Source of the DNA: Flavobacteriaceae bacterium
GTDB lineage: Bacteria; Bacteroidota; Bacteroidia; Flavobacteriales; Flavobacteriaceae
Assembly: GCA_028279515.1 (NCBI GenBank)
Contig: JANQNQ010000001.1
Coordinates: forward strand, 372,001 to 436,000
Length of the DNA: 64,000 nucleotides
Reading direction: 5' to 3'
How positions within the stretch are numbered: the stretch's first letter is position 1; every line of letters starts with the position of its first letter. This document shows, one piece after another, positions 8,446 to 17,406 of the stretch. Under the pieces are notes generated by a model. That model ran no database searches and had not been told where the DNA came from. It was given only the letters and a program-made list of their open reading frames with translations. Position numbers and translations under genes: made by a program.

Positions 8446-8970
8446 TTACTTCTTTGTTGGTGGTTGCATGATGTTTCCACAATTCGGGCATGTTCTTTTC
8501 AATATGTCCGAGTAGTATTTGTCGAAGATCTTAGGCATGTCGGTCTCGATGTTTTCTACCGTAAAATCTTCTTCATACAATTTGGTCGTGCAGTGCTCGC
8601 AATACCACTCTAAAGCATCTTGCATACCTTCGGGGCGCTTGTATTCAATGACAAGCCCAACAGTGTTTGCTCCGCGCTGCGGAGAATGTGGCACCTTTGG
8701 AGGCAATAAATAAATGTCTCCTTCTTTGATATGCACATCTTTGGGTTCGCCGTTGTCAATGATCTTTAAAACAATGTCTCCTTCAATTTGATAGAAAAAC
8801 TCAGGAGTTTCGTTATAGTGGTAGTCTTTACGACTGTTTGGACCACCAACAACCATCACGATAAAATCACCGTCTTGCCATACACATTTGTTGCCGACAG
8901 GTGGCTTAAGAAGGTGGCGATTTTCTTCGATCCAAGCTTTAAAATTGATGGGTGAAACTAAATTGCTCAT
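8446..8970 (-). CDS. 3-hydroxyanthranilate 3,4-dioxygenase
   Basis: 174 residues from the ATG at 8970; a longer frame would overlap the SDR gene upstream and adds a non-homologous tail. It is a single cupin with the iron ligands H51, E57 and H95, in the same spacing as the characterised bacterial enzyme. R47, R99 and E109 fit the substrate-binding residues. A rubredoxin-like C-terminal site (C124-x2-C127 and C161-x2-C164) is typical of bacterial members. The reaction opens the ring of 3-hydroxyanthranilate with O2 to ACMS, the substrate of the next enzyme encoded downstream. Confidence 0.93.
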   Translation of the reverse strand: MSNLVSPINFKAWIEENRHLLKPPVGNKCVWQDGDFIVMVVGGPNSRKDYHYNETPEFFYQIEGDIVLKIIDNGEPKDVHIKEGDIYLLPPKVPHSPQRGANTVGLVIEYKRPEGMQDALEWYCEHCTTKLYEEDFTVENIETDMPKIFDKYYSDILKRTCPNCGNIMQPPTKK

Positions 8971-8986
8971 TGTGTTGTGTTTTAGT

Positions 8987-9775
8987 TTATAATGATTTTG
9001 TTCTTCCGCCATCTACCGGCAGATTGATTCCGTTGATATATGAAGCCGCTTCACTGGATAAAAAAGCAACGGCATTGCCTACCTCTTCGGGTTGCGCAAA
9101 ACGATTTGCCGGAATGCTGGCTTTCATTTCTTCAGTAACGGCCTCAACACTTTTACCTGTCTTTTCAGCCTTATTGTTAATGATTGAAGACAGCCTTTCA
9201 GTAGCGGTTGCTCCTGGTAATACGTTGTTCACGGTAATACCAAAAGTGCCCAACTCGTTTGCCAAAGTTTTAGACCAATTACCAACCGCACCACGAATTG
9301 TATTAGATACACCAAGTCCGTTTAGCGGTTGCTTTACAGAAGTTGAGATTACGTTGATGATACGTCCGTATCCAGCATCCTTCATCCCCGGAACCACTGC
9401 TTGTACTAATATATGGTTACACTTTAAGTGCTGTGTAAAAGCGCGCTCAAACTCATCGAGTTGTGCATTAAAAACAGGTCCGCCAGGAGGGCCTCCTGTA
9501 TTGTTGACCAAGATGTGATACACATTTGTAGATTTCAAGCTTTCGGCAACCTTTATACCAAGCTTTTCGGGGTCTTGAAAGTCGGCAACGAGATATGCAT
9601 GCGACTGTCCGTCTTTTTTTGGTAACTCAGAAACGGCTTTTTTCAAGCGTTCTTCATTACGAGCTACCAATGTGACATTGGCGCCCATACCCGCCATGGC
9701 CATGGCAGCGGCTTTTCCGATTCCTTGGGTGCTTCCGCAGACCAAGGCATTTTTATGAGTTAGATCTAAATTCAT
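8987..9775 (-). CDS. Atypical SDR-family protein lacking the YxxxK catalytic pair
   Basis: 262 residues with a Rossmann fold: the glycine motif G14-STQG-I-G20, the NNxG motif changed to NNTGG (91-95), and a C-terminal PVDGGRT. Ser144 is followed 13 residues later by Ser157 instead of the expected Tyr, and residue 161 is Arg instead of Lys (VSNTIRGAV). Thus the S-x12-Y-x3-K tetrad is broken. The sequence resembles the BKR-like atypical SDR subgroup. It lies 16 bases upstream of the 3-hydroxyanthranilate dioxygenase start, inside the kynurenine cluster, but no step of the known pathway requires it. Reductase activity is doubtful; function is unassigned. Confidence 0.82.
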   Translation of the reverse strand: MNLDLTHKNALVCGSTQGIGKAAAMAMAGMGANVTLVARNEERLKKAVSELPKKDGQSHAYLVADFQDPEKLGIKVAESLKSTNVYHILVNNTGGPPGGPVFNAQLDEFERAFTQHLKCNHILVQAVVPGMKDAGYGRIINVISTSVKQPLNGLGVSNTIRGAVGNWSKTLANELGTFGITVNNVLPGATATERLSSIINNKAEKTGKSVEAVTEEMKASIPANRFAQPEEVGNAVAFLSSEAASYINGINLPVDGGRTKSL

Positions 9776-10075
9776 TCTTTTTTAAAGTATTGAGTACTTA
9801 GTATTGAGTATTGAGATTATTATCATTTCCAAATTCCAATTATTAGTTTTTCAGTATTCACTTTCTAGCTTACACTCCTTCACTAAAGTTTCGGAGTATA
9901 AAGACAAATTTCAACATCCGTCATCGGTCACCGGACATCCATCATCCAACTTCCAAATTCTAACTCCTAGTTTCCGTTATTTCAAATTTCTGGTTAAGGG
10001 GCTCTTCGCTATTCGCTTTTTCCTTATCGCTTTTCATTTTCTAACAACTAATAACCAACAACTAACAACTATTCA
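9776..10075. repeat. Mosaic spacer of low-complexity words between the SDR and ALDH genes
   Basis: This 293-base spacer between two same-strand genes is built of repeated short words: AGTATTGAGTA-type units (9786-9812), TCCAAATTC-type units (about 9830 and 9952), CATCCGTCATC and CATCCATCATCC units (9913-9948), TTCGCTATTCGC (10008-10019), and AACTAATAACCAACAACTAA (10044-10063) with another AACTA unit, reaching over the ALDH stop codon. A related AACCAACAACTAA tract lies at 59597. I see no gene here. It interrupts what would otherwise be a tight operon, so the SDR-to-methyltransferase part may be transcribed separately. Confidence 0.6.
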
Positions 10076-11514
10076 TACTTAATACATACATTTTTCGGTT
10101 CTGTGAAAAAGCGTAACGCTTCAAAGCCACCTTCTCTACCAACCCCAGAGTTTTTAACGCCGCCAAACGGTGTTCTCAGATCGCGCATGAGCCAAGTGTT
10201 GACCCAAACGATACCTGCTTCTAAGGCTTTGCTGACCCTCATGGTTCTATTCAAATCAGAAGTCCAGAGCGTGGCTGAAAGTCCATAACGAACGCCATTG
10301 GCCTTTGCCAAGGCATCTACTTCATCGTCAAAGGGCATGATGGTCACTACGGGTCCGAATACTTCTTCTTGGTTTATTCGGCATTTGTCATCCGTAACCT
10401 CAATTACTGTGGGCTCTAAATAATAACCACCTTCATAACCTCCAACTGTGACTTGGTTTCCGCCTGTTAAAACGGTTGCACCTTCTTCTTGAGCCATCTC
10501 TATATAAGATACGACTTTTTCCAGATGTGGTTTTGATACCAGCGCACCTAAGTTCACGTTGTTATCAGACGGGTGCCCAACTACCAATTTTTTCACACGT
10601 GCCACAAAATCTTCCTTGAATTTATCATACAGCGATCGTTCCACAAAGATTCGTGACCCGCAAAGACATATCTGCCCCTGATTTGCAAAGGACGAACGTA
10701 GTGTAGTGGTCATCATATTTTCGTAGTCACAATCGGCAAAGATGAGGTTCGGGTTTTTTCCGCCCAATTCGAGGGAGAGTTTCTTGAACATGGGAGCCGC
10801 TGTGCGTGCAATATGCGCTCCCGTTGCAGTGCCTCCGGTAAAAGAGATGGCTTTGATATCTGGATGTTCAATAATGGCTTGTCCTGCGGAAGGGCCCGTA
10901 CCATGAACAATATTGAGAACTCCTTTGGGTAGACCGGCTTCCGTACAAATATTTCCTAAGAGGAAGGCAGTCATCGGAGTCACCTCAGAAGGTTTTGCAA
11001 CAACCGTATTTCCGGCAGCAATAGCCGGAGCGATTTTCCATGTAAAAAGGTATAGCGGAAGATTCCACGGTGAAATGCAACCCACGACACCAATAGGTTG
11101 TCGTAACGTAAAATTCATAGCTCCCATTCCTACACTTTCGTGCGCTTCTGAAGCAAACTGTGTGATAGCATTCGCAAAAAAGCGAAAGTTGCTTGATGCC
11201 CTCGGAATGTCTACAGCCTTTGCCAACCAAAGCGGCTTTCCGTTGTCTTTTGATTCGGCTTCGGCAAGCATGTCTAAGTTTTCTTCGATCAATGTTGCGA
11301 TGCGCAGCATGATCTTGCTGCGTTCGTCCAAGGTGGTCTGAGACCAAGAAGGGTAGGCTGCTTTGGCTGCATTATAGGCGTTTTCGATATCCTTCGCATC
11401 CGAATTGCTGATATGGCTGTAAACGTTTCCGTTAGAAGGGTCATAGTTGTCTAACCATTGATCGTTCACTGGTGCTTCGAAAATGCCGTTTATGTAGTTG
11501 GTGATCTGTAGCAT
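10069..11514 (-). CDS. 2-aminomuconate-semialdehyde dehydrogenase (ALDH family)
   Basis: 481 residues, the usual ALDH length. Catalytic residues are visible: N151 in SPWNLP, E249 in LSLELGGKN and C283 in NQGQIC. It has the FTGGTATG cofactor loop and the EEVFGPVVT motif. Arg residues near 105-111 in the helix before the Rossmann domain are where the known enzyme binds the substrate carboxylate. Closely related proteins oxidise 2-aminomuconate or 2-hydroxymuconate semialdehyde with NAD+. Given the ACMS decarboxylase and a deaminase candidate nearby, 2-aminomuconate semialdehyde is the expected substrate. The start is one base from the IclR gene end; its stop codon lies in the mosaic repeat tract. 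Confidence 0.87.
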   Translation of the reverse strand: MLQITNYINGIFEAPVNDQWLDNYDPSNGNVYSHISNSDAKDIENAYNAAKAAYPSWSQTTLDERSKIMLRIATLIEENLDMLAEAESKDNGKPLWLAKAVDIPRASSNFRFFANAITQFASEAHESVGMGAMNFTLRQPIGVVGCISPWNLPLYLFTWKIAPAIAAGNTVVAKPSEVTPMTAFLLGNICTEAGLPKGVLNIVHGTGPSAGQAIIEHPDIKAISFTGGTATGAHIARTAAPMFKKLSLELGGKNPNLIFADCDYENMMTTTLRSSFANQGQICLCGSRIFVERSLYDKFKEDFVARVKKLVVGHPSDNNVNLGALVSKPHLEKVVSYIEMAQEEGATVLTGGNQVTVGGYEGGYYLEPTVIEVTDDKCRINQEEVFGPVVTIMPFDDEVDALAKANGVRYGLSATLWTSDLNRTMRVSKALEAGIVWVNTWLMRDLRTPFGGVKNSGVGREGGFEALRFFTEPKNVCIKYE

Positions 11515-11515
11515 G

Positions 11516-12286
11516 CTATAAACTTTTAAACAGCCCTCTTATCTGATGGGCCGTATTTTTAAGGTCATTGGTATAGGTGTTGATCTCGTTTTCATTAAAT
11601 CTAGCCGAAGGTCCCGAAGTACTTATAGCGGCAATGAATTTTCCTTTGTCACTTAATATCGGAACGGCCACACAAATAAGTCCGATTTCGCTTTCTTCCA
11701 TATTCAAGGCAAATCCTTGTTGTTTGATCTGCCTGATCTCTTTGATCAACTTTTCTTTGTTGATAATGGTATTGGGCGTTTTCTTTGCCAGCGTTTCATT
11801 GTGAATCAATTCTTCGAAATTATCAACGGCAAACGCTAACATCACCTTACCCATTCCGGTGCAATACAACGGTTTGTAGCTTCCGATCTGCGAATTGATC
11901 TGCAAACCGTGTTTTCCTTCGACTTTATCAAGATAAAAAACTTGTTGGTCCTTGTAGATGGCCAAGTGCGCTGTTTCTCCTGCAGTTTCTACCAGCTCTT
12001 CCATAAACGGATGTGCCTTGGCAATAAAGTTTCTGTGAATACTAACTTTGTTGCCGAGTTCAAAAAGCTTTAATCCGAGGCGATATTTGTCGTTCTCAGG
12101 ATTCTGCTGAATAACATTTAAGGTTTCCATCGTAGCCAACAGACGATACATCGTACTCTTGTTGGTGCCCACTTTGTTGGCGATTTCGGTTACACCCAAT
12201 TCTACTTCTTCATCGCTAAAGCAATCCAAGATCTTGAATGCTTTGTCGATAGAGGTATTAAGTATTTTTTTGGATGCTTGCGCCAT
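11516..12286 (-). CDS. IclR-family transcriptional regulator
   Basis: 256 residues. An N-terminal winged helix-turn-helix (about residues 8-70: ILDCFS, GVTEIANKVGTNKSTMYRLLATME) is followed by a GAF-like effector domain (about 80-250: HPFMEELVETAGETAHLAIY, YCTGMGKVMLA, and ISTSGPSARF near the end). IclR proteins bind small aromatic or carboxylic effectors and often control catabolic operons. It is embedded between the RidA-like gene (2 bases) and the aldehyde dehydrogenase gene (1 base), so it is probably the local regulator of the kynurenine cluster and autoregulated through the cluster promoter. The effector is not known; a pathway intermediate is a guess. Confidence 0.9.
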   Translation of the reverse strand: MAQASKKILNTSIDKAFKILDCFSDEEVELGVTEIANKVGTNKSTMYRLLATMETLNVIQQNPENDKYRLGLKLFELGNKVSIHRNFIAKAHPFMEELVETAGETAHLAIYKDQQVFYLDKVEGKHGLQINSQIGSYKPLYCTGMGKVMLAFAVDNFEELIHNETLAKKTPNTIINKEKLIKEIRQIKQQGFALNMEESEIGLICVAVPILSDKGKFIAAISTSGPSARFNENEINTYTNDLKNTAHQIRGLFKSL

Positions 12287-12288
12287 AG

Positions 12289-12714
12289 CTATTGTTTTTT
12301 GTAAGCCATTACCTTGATCTCAACCAACAAATTTGGGTGGGGTAGCTGATGCACTGCAACCGTTGTTCTTGCAGGCCCTGTCTCTTTGTCAAAGTATTGA
12401 GCATAGACCTCGTTGTATCCTGCAAAGTCGTTCATGTTTACCAAAAAGGAAGTTACATCAACTACATCGGCTAAAGTGGCGCCTTCAGTGGCTAAGTAAT
12501 CCTTGATGTTCTCTAAAACAGCTTTGGTTTGTTCTCGTACGTCCAAACGCATGGTGCCCATTTCGTCTACTTGATGCACACCGTCAAAGGTATTGTCTGG
12601 TCTGCGCGAACTGGTTCCTGAAACGAAAATAAAATCGCCTACGCGCTTAATGTGAGGATACGCTCCTCTTGGTGTTGCTTTATCTTTTATGAGTTTACTA
12701 GATGAATCGCTCAT
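12289..12714 (-). CDS. RidA/YjgF-family protein, probable 2-aminomuconate deaminase
   Basis: 141 residues of the RidA fold: [20 protein letters not shown] near the N-terminus, [14 protein letters not shown] in the central helix, and [23 protein letters not shown] at the end. The Arg in PARTTV corresponds to the conserved imine-binding arginine of RidA. Characterised 2-aminomuconate deaminases of nitrobenzoate/aminophenol pathways belong to this family. The position between the monooxygenase gene (4 bases) and the IclR gene makes hydrolytic removal of ammonia from 2-aminomuconate the most likely role. A general enamine/imine deaminase is the alternative. Confidence 0.8.
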   Translation of the reverse strand: MSDSSSKLIKDKATPRGAYPHIKRVGDFIFVSGTSSRRPDNTFDGVHQVDEMGTMRLDVREQTKAVLENIKDYLATEGATLADVVDVTSFLVNMNDFAGYNEVYAQYFDKETGPARTTVAVHQLPHPNLLVEIKVMAYKKQ

Positions 12715-12718
12715 GATA

Positions 12719-14122
12719 TTATCGTGTTAGTTTTGCTATGTTGATTTCTTTTAATTCTTCGGCGGTTTCTTCCTGTACTTTTTGCAACACACTATCGATT
12801 GGAGTGTTGTGGTCAATATCACCATCGGCGATGAGATTAAGAAGCACTTTGTCTTGCGCCCTTCCTTTGATCATGGCTTCGTGATATCCTATGTTTTCAT
12901 TGAAGGTGACCATAGAGTATTTTGAGAAGTACGTCTCTGGAAAGTTCTTTTCGAGAGCCATTTCGAACTTACGTTTTTCTTTGAAGATCGGATTCGCAAC
13001 ATGATCGCGCATCTCGTAATAGTTCTCTTCAGCGAGTATCCCAATGGCATCAGCATCTGCCTTACGTGCCTTTTGGTAGGCTTTGAAAATGGCGGCCCAA
13101 TCGCCTTCGTGTTGATTGATAAAACGATCTAGGACGCTTACATCTTCAAAAGAGGCATTCATTCCTTGTCCGTAAAAAGGAACCACAGCATGTGCAGCGT
13201 CTCCCATCAAAAGAGTTTGTCCTTTGTAATACCAAGGTGAGCATTTTACCGTACCAAGAGCGCCCGTTGGATTGTTGGCAAATTCTTCCGCGATATTCGG
13301 GATCAAAGCCAAAGCATCTGGGAATTGTTCTGTAAAGAATTCTTTGATCTTTTCTTCCGAAGATAAATTGGCGAAATTGTATTCGCCCTCTTCATGACTT
13401 AGGAAAAGAGTAACGGTGAAGCTTCCGTCCAAATTAGCCAATGCGATCAGCATATATTCACCTCGCGGCCAAATATGTAAATAGTCTTTGTCGATAAGGT
13501 GGGAACCGTCTTTCGCTGCTGGAATTTCCAATTCTTTATAGCCGTGTGTTAAAAAGTTCTGCGAATAGCTAAACAGGAATTTTCGCTCTAAATAGTAGCT
13601 TTTTCGTAGTGAAGAACCAGCCCCGTCGGTTCCGAAGATGACATCTGCCTTTACGTTAAATTCTTCGTTGCTCACTTGATCCAGAAATGTAATCGTGTTC
13701 GTATCAAGGTCAACGAATGTACATTCCTTTTGGAAATGAATGGTTAGGTTGTCATGTGTATCGGCTTCGGTAAGAAGCAAACCATTTAGGTCGCCTCTTG
13801 AAATCGAATTAATACACTCATGGTCACGTCCAGAGTAGTTTGAAGCAAAGGTATTTCCTTGGGTGTCGTGCATCAAACGCCCTTTCATCGGAATACAGAT
13901 ATCCTTGGCCTTTTCCTCTAATCCAACCAGCCGCAAGGCTTTAAAACCTCGATCAGAAAGTGCTAAGTTAATGGACCGTCCGGCCGAAATATCGGTGACA
14001 CGAAGGTCTGGTCTACTTTCATAAACATCAACCTTGTAACCGCGTTGGGCCAATCGAAGGGCTAGTAATGAACCACAAAGTCCGGCGCCGATGATTACTA
14101 TATTTTCTTGTTTTGCGCTCAT
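12719..14122 (-). CDS. kmo: Kynurenine 3-monooxygenase
   Basis: 467 residues from the ATG at 14122 (a TTG codon just upstream is ignored). FAD-dependent aromatic hydroxylase: the GxGxxG motif GAGLCG near residue 11, the DG motif around [11 protein letters not shown], and the GD motif [17 protein letters not shown], which is typical of KMO. The enzyme uses NADPH and O2 to hydroxylate kynurenine to 3-hydroxykynurenine. A hydrophobic C-terminal membrane anchor, as in eukaryotic KMO, is not evident. The start overlaps the kynureninase stop (TGATG), so the two are translationally coupled. No other hydroxylase in the cluster competes for this role. Confidence 0.92.
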   Translation of the reverse strand: MSAKQENIVIIGAGLCGSLLALRLAQRGYKVDVYESRPDLRVTDISAGRSINLALSDRGFKALRLVGLEEKAKDICIPMKGRLMHDTQGNTFASNYSGRDHECINSISRGDLNGLLLTEADTHDNLTIHFQKECTFVDLDTNTITFLDQVSNEEFNVKADVIFGTDGAGSSLRKSYYLERKFLFSYSQNFLTHGYKELEIPAAKDGSHLIDKDYLHIWPRGEYMLIALANLDGSFTVTLFLSHEEGEYNFANLSSEEKIKEFFTEQFPDALALIPNIAEEFANNPTGALGTVKCSPWYYKGQTLLMGDAAHAVVPFYGQGMNASFEDVSVLDRFINQHEGDWAAIFKAYQKARKADADAIGILAEENYYEMRDHVANPIFKEKRKFEMALEKNFPETYFSKYSMVTFNENIGYHEAMIKGRAQDKVLLNLIADGDIDHNTPIDSVLQKVQEETAEELKEINIAKLTR

Positions 14123-15402
14123 CAAATAGTTTTAAGCAGTTCTTTTAAACGAGATACCATTTTATAGGCATCTTCGAATGAATTATAAAGCGGAACAGGA
14201 GCAACTCTTATAACGTCTGGTTCTCGCCAATCTGAAATGACACCTGCGTCGGTTAGTTTGTCATGAAGACGCTTGTCGGCACTTTTCACTTGGATCGAAA
14301 GTTGGCAACCACGCTGTTTTGGGTCTCTTGGGGTGATCACCTGAATTCGGTCATCTTCTAGTTCGTCAAGAAGAAACTCGAGATAACCAGTAAGTTTTTC
14401 AGATTTGCGACAAAGAGCTTCCATACCCACTTCATTAAAGATATCTAACGATGCTTTGATGGCTGCCATCGATAGGATAGGAGGGTTGCTTAATTGCCAC
14501 CCCTCTGCTCCAGGCAATCCGTCAAAATCATGGCGCATATTAAAACGGGTGTCTTTATTGTGACCCCACCAACCTGTAAATTTCTTTAGATTTTTATCAA
14601 AGGCATGTCTCTCGTGTACAAAGATACCACTGAGGCTTCCTGGACCCGAGTTTAAGTATTTGTAGGTACACCATGCGGCAAAATCCGCATTGCTTTCGTG
14701 AAGGTTTGGCATGATATTTCCGGCGCCATGTGCTAGGTCTATACCAACCATACATCCTTTGGCGTGGCCCATTCGGGCTATTTCTTTTAGATCGAAATAC
14801 TGCCCGGTGTAGTAGTTGACCCCTCCAATCAGCAACAAGGCAATTTCATCACCTTGTTCATCCAATATCTGCTGAAGGTCTTCAAGATGCACCAGTTCTT
14901 CACCTTGTCTGGGTTTCCATTCGACAAGACTTTCTTTTGGGTCGTGTCCGTGAAACTTAAGTTGAGACTCTACTGCATATCGATCCGACGGAAAAGCATC
15001 GCTCTCTATAACGATTTTATATTTTGTTGCGGTAGGTTGATAAAAGGAGACCATCAACAAATGAAGATTGGTCGTCAAGGTATTCATACAAACCACTTCG
15101 ATGGGTTTGGCGCCGACTAACCTCGCCATGCTTTCTGTTAAGAACTCGTGATACGGAAGCCATGGATTTTTGGCATGAATATGACCTTCTACTCCCAGAG
15201 CTGCCCAGTCTTGCAATTCTTGCTGTACATAGGTTTCAGTCTGTTTGGGTTGCAGTCCAAGCGAGTTGCCGCAAAAGTATACCCAGGGTTCGCCATTTTC
15301 ACGTTTTGGAAGGTGAAACTGTTCGCGATACTGTGCCAATGGATCCTGCTGGTCCATTTCTTTGGCGTATTCGAGCGTGGCTTTATGTGTCGTTTGAAGC
15401 AT
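14122..15402 (-). CDS. kynU: Kynureninase
   Basis: 426 residues, the standard length. PLP enzyme of fold type I: FCGNSLGLQP near residue 43, MNTLTTNLHLL near 106, D222 in GIDLAHGAGN, and the PLP lysine K248 in CTYKYLNSGPG. It cleaves 3-hydroxykynurenine (or kynurenine) to 3-hydroxyanthranilate (or anthranilate) and alanine. It is the first gene of the cluster, followed by kmo with an overlapping stop/start. The upstream 119 bases separate it from a divergent MFS gene and contain the likely promoter. Confidence 0.94.
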   Translation of the reverse strand: MLQTTHKATLEYAKEMDQQDPLAQYREQFHLPKRENGEPWVYFCGNSLGLQPKQTETYVQQELQDWAALGVEGHIHAKNPWLPYHEFLTESMARLVGAKPIEVVCMNTLTTNLHLLMVSFYQPTATKYKIVIESDAFPSDRYAVESQLKFHGHDPKESLVEWKPRQGEELVHLEDLQQILDEQGDEIALLLIGGVNYYTGQYFDLKEIARMGHAKGCMVGIDLAHGAGNIMPNLHESNADFAAWCTYKYLNSGPGSLSGIFVHERHAFDKNLKKFTGWWGHNKDTRFNMRHDFDGLPGAEGWQLSNPPILSMAAIKASLDIFNEVGMEALCRKSEKLTGYLEFLLDELEDDRIQVITPRDPKQRGCQLSIQVKSADKRLHDKLTDAGVISDWREPDVIRVAPVPLYNSFEDAYKMVSRLKELLKTI

Positions 15403-15431
15403 AGGTGTTTTAATAATTGAAACAGTGTTTC

Positions 15432-15464
15432 GTAAAGTTACAAAAATTAAGGTTTATGACCCAA
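15432..15464 (-). promoter_or_regulatory. Candidate promoter of the kynurenine cluster
   Basis: On the minus strand, TTG (15464-15462) is followed after 21 bases by TAACTTTA (15440-15433), seven of eight positions of TAnnTTTG, about 30 bases before the kynU ATG. The intergenic region is short and shared with the MFS gene, so an IclR operator may also lie here; none was identified. Confidence 0.35.
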
Positions 15465-15521
15465 GTTCTATCATCAATTAAATTTAAAAATGTATTTTAG
15501 TCGCCTTCAAACCAACTGATA

Positions 15522-16682
15522 TTGAATTCATTACTACTCATTCTTTCTAGATTGCGGTACTTTGCCCCGGCTTGGGTGTTCGCCTCGTTAAATATTATGA
15601 CGGGTACCTGGGTATTATACATTCCTTATGTCAAGGACACGTTGCAAATAGATGACGGCCAGCTCGGAATCGCCTTGTTTTGCTATGCTTTTGGTACCTT
15701 GGTAATGATTCCTTTTTCAGCCAAGATCATCGATACTTTGGGTGTCGGCAAGAGCACGTTGATCGGAGTAATATTGTACGCCGTTGCTTTTGTGTTCCCC
15801 ATAATCGCAAGTAGTTATGTAATGCTATGCGGACTTCTAATGATTACAGGCGCACTGTCTTGTTTCACTGATATCGCGATGAATGCTTTAGTGTCAGATA
15901 TTGAGAAGGAAGACAAAGTACACTTCATGTCTGCTTCTCATGGCTTTTTTAGCTTAGGAGGTGTAATCGGCGCTGGAATAGGAAGTTTGATTCTGAAGTA
16001 TTTCAACATTCCTTTTTATCATATGGTGTACGCCATGGTATTCGTGGTCATCACTAATTTGTTGATTTGCAAGGCATATCTGGGTATTAGAAGTGATCAT
16101 GCCGAGCGCGAAAAGAAAAGTTTCAATTTGAAATTGTTACGTCCTTTGTTAGGACTTACCATTATTGGTTTCATTATCATGGGAAGTGAAGGGGCCATTG
16201 AACATTGGAGTAAGCTCTACCTTCTGGATATCGTCAACGTTTCGTCTGAAGAGATTGCGGGTTTTGGTTTTGTTGCGTTTTCAGCAATGATGACAGTTGG
16301 GCGTTTCTTCGGAGATGGCGTGAGCAGCAAATACGGTCCATTGAAGATCATTATAGCTGGATGTTTGATCGGGATTATGGGCTATGCCCTAATACTTATG
16401 GCCACAACAACACTTTCGCTCATTGGATTTGGCCTTGTTGGTATCGGATTTTCGGTTATCATCCCAGAGCTGTTCAGACTTGCAGGTAAAGCCAAAGGAA
16501 TTTCTTCTTCAGAAGGGATTTCATTCGTTGCTGGCTTCGGATATCTTGGTTTCTTGCTTGGCCCTGTAGTGCTTGGGTTTTTGTCAGACCTTTCGAGTCT
16601 AAGATTGAGCTTTATCTTCTTATTGTCTATAGCAGCCATCGCAATGCTGACCGCTTATATCTTGAAACAACGACGGTCTTGA
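15522..16682 (+). CDS. Major facilitator superfamily transporter
   Basis: 386 residues, about 12 hydrophobic helices. The frame starts with TTG at 15522 (MNSLLLILSRL); the first ATG is 26 residues in, inside the first helix, so the TTG is preferred. It has a FSAKIIDTLGVGKST loop between helices 2 and 3, in the place of the MFS A-motif, and a repeat-like FGDGVSSKYGPLKI loop in the second half. It resembles the fucose/sugar-permease-like MFS group, but the substrate is not readable. It is divergent from kynU, sharing a 119-base region, so import of a tryptophan-pathway compound is possible but unproven. It ends directly against the convergent lipoprotein gene with no spacer. Confidence 0.8.
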   Translation: MNSLLLILSRLRYFAPAWVFASLNIMTGTWVLYIPYVKDTLQIDDGQLGIALFCYAFGTLVMIPFSAKIIDTLGVGKSTLIGVILYAVAFVFPIIASSYVMLCGLLMITGALSCFTDIAMNALVSDIEKEDKVHFMSASHGFFSLGGVIGAGIGSLILKYFNIPFYHMVYAMVFVVITNLLICKAYLGIRSDHAEREKKSFNLKLLRPLLGLTIIGFIIMGSEGAIEHWSKLYLLDIVNVSSEEIAGFGFVAFSAMMTVGRFFGDGVSSKYGPLKIIIAGCLIGIMGYALILMATTTLSLIGFGLVGIGFSVIIPELFRLAGKAKGISSSEGISFVAGFGYLGFLLGPVVLGFLSDLSSLRLSFIFLLSIAAIAMLTAYILKQRRS

Positions 16683-17360
16683 TTAATTGACTTTGATATC
16701 GGTAAAGTAGAGTTTCCAGCTTCCGGCGTCGCGATTGTGTGTCTTGGCGATCTTTAGTCCGTTGAAAGTTTCGTAATCTTCCCACGAAGTAATCAAACCA
16801 GCTTCGGGAGCGTTGGCTTCCCTAAATGCCCACTCTTTGATAACGAAATCTTTTCCGAAGTAAAAATCATACGCATCTCCAGGTGTGTATCCACCTTCAC
16901 TTTTATAGACAATAGTCAACTTTTGCATCGCGGTCTTGCTGATTGGAGCAGTGGCCTTTTCTTCGTGTGTATAGGTGAAACTCTCCTGGTCCCAGATCAA
17001 GTTGAAAGGGGCTAAGAGCCAGTATTTGTCATTGATGAAGCCTTGATCAGCTCTGATAAACGTTGAATCTATCGTGCCTTTTCGGCTATAGGAAATCGTA
17101 TCGTTCATCGTGATTTGGGCCGTCTTTGGTTTCCAGCTCCAGCTACGGGCGTAGTGATTGCTGTCACGTTGCACGTTAAAAACGTATTGGATTTCATTTA
17201 CGTCCTTCCAACGGTCGATACCATGTGCATTGGCCACCTTTTCAAGGATAGAAAGCGGTTTGGTTTCAACTTCTTTTTCAGAAGTGCTTTTATCCGTGTT
17301 TTCATTTTTACAGGCCAGTAGGCTTAGGCAAACGGAAATGATAAATGCTACTTTTTTCAT
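16683..17360 (-). CDS. DUF6503-like lipoprotein
   Basis: 225 residues from the ATG at 17360. An in-frame upstream extension of 26 residues lacks a reason to be used. The N-terminus is a lipoprotein signal (VAFIISVCLSLLAC followed by KNEN). The mature part is beta-rich, with DRWKDVNEIQYVFNV and YTPGDAYDFYFGKDFVIKEW segments. It recalls the outer-membrane lipoprotein-like DUF6503 proteins of flavobacteria. The protein should be anchored in a membrane facing the periplasm. No enzymatic motif is seen. Its stop abuts the MFS stop (convergent, zero-base gap), and a terminator of the upstream cupredoxin gene separates it from that unit. Confidence 0.65.
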   Translation of the reverse strand: MKKVAFIISVCLSLLACKNENTDKSTSEKEVETKPLSILEKVANAHGIDRWKDVNEIQYVFNVQRDSNHYARSWSWKPKTAQITMNDTISYSRKGTIDSTFIRADQGFINDKYWLLAPFNLIWDQESFTYTHEEKATAPISKTAMQKLTIVYKSEGGYTPGDAYDFYFGKDFVIKEWAFREANAPEAGLITSWEDYETFNGLKIAKTHNRDAGSWKLYFTDIKVN

Positions 17361-17406
17361 GTTGGTTGGTTTTGAAAGCATAAAGGTAGGTTTCCGTTTC
17401 GACAAT

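Noticed and set aside
8952-9518. 188-codon + frame antisense to the SDR gene
   Set aside because: Shadow of a well-supported SDR gene; no family features.
9804-10082. 92-codon + strand frame across the SDR/ALDH spacer
   Set aside because: It runs through the mosaic word repeats; its Ser/Phe/Leu-rich product reflects the repeated words and it overlaps the ALDH end.
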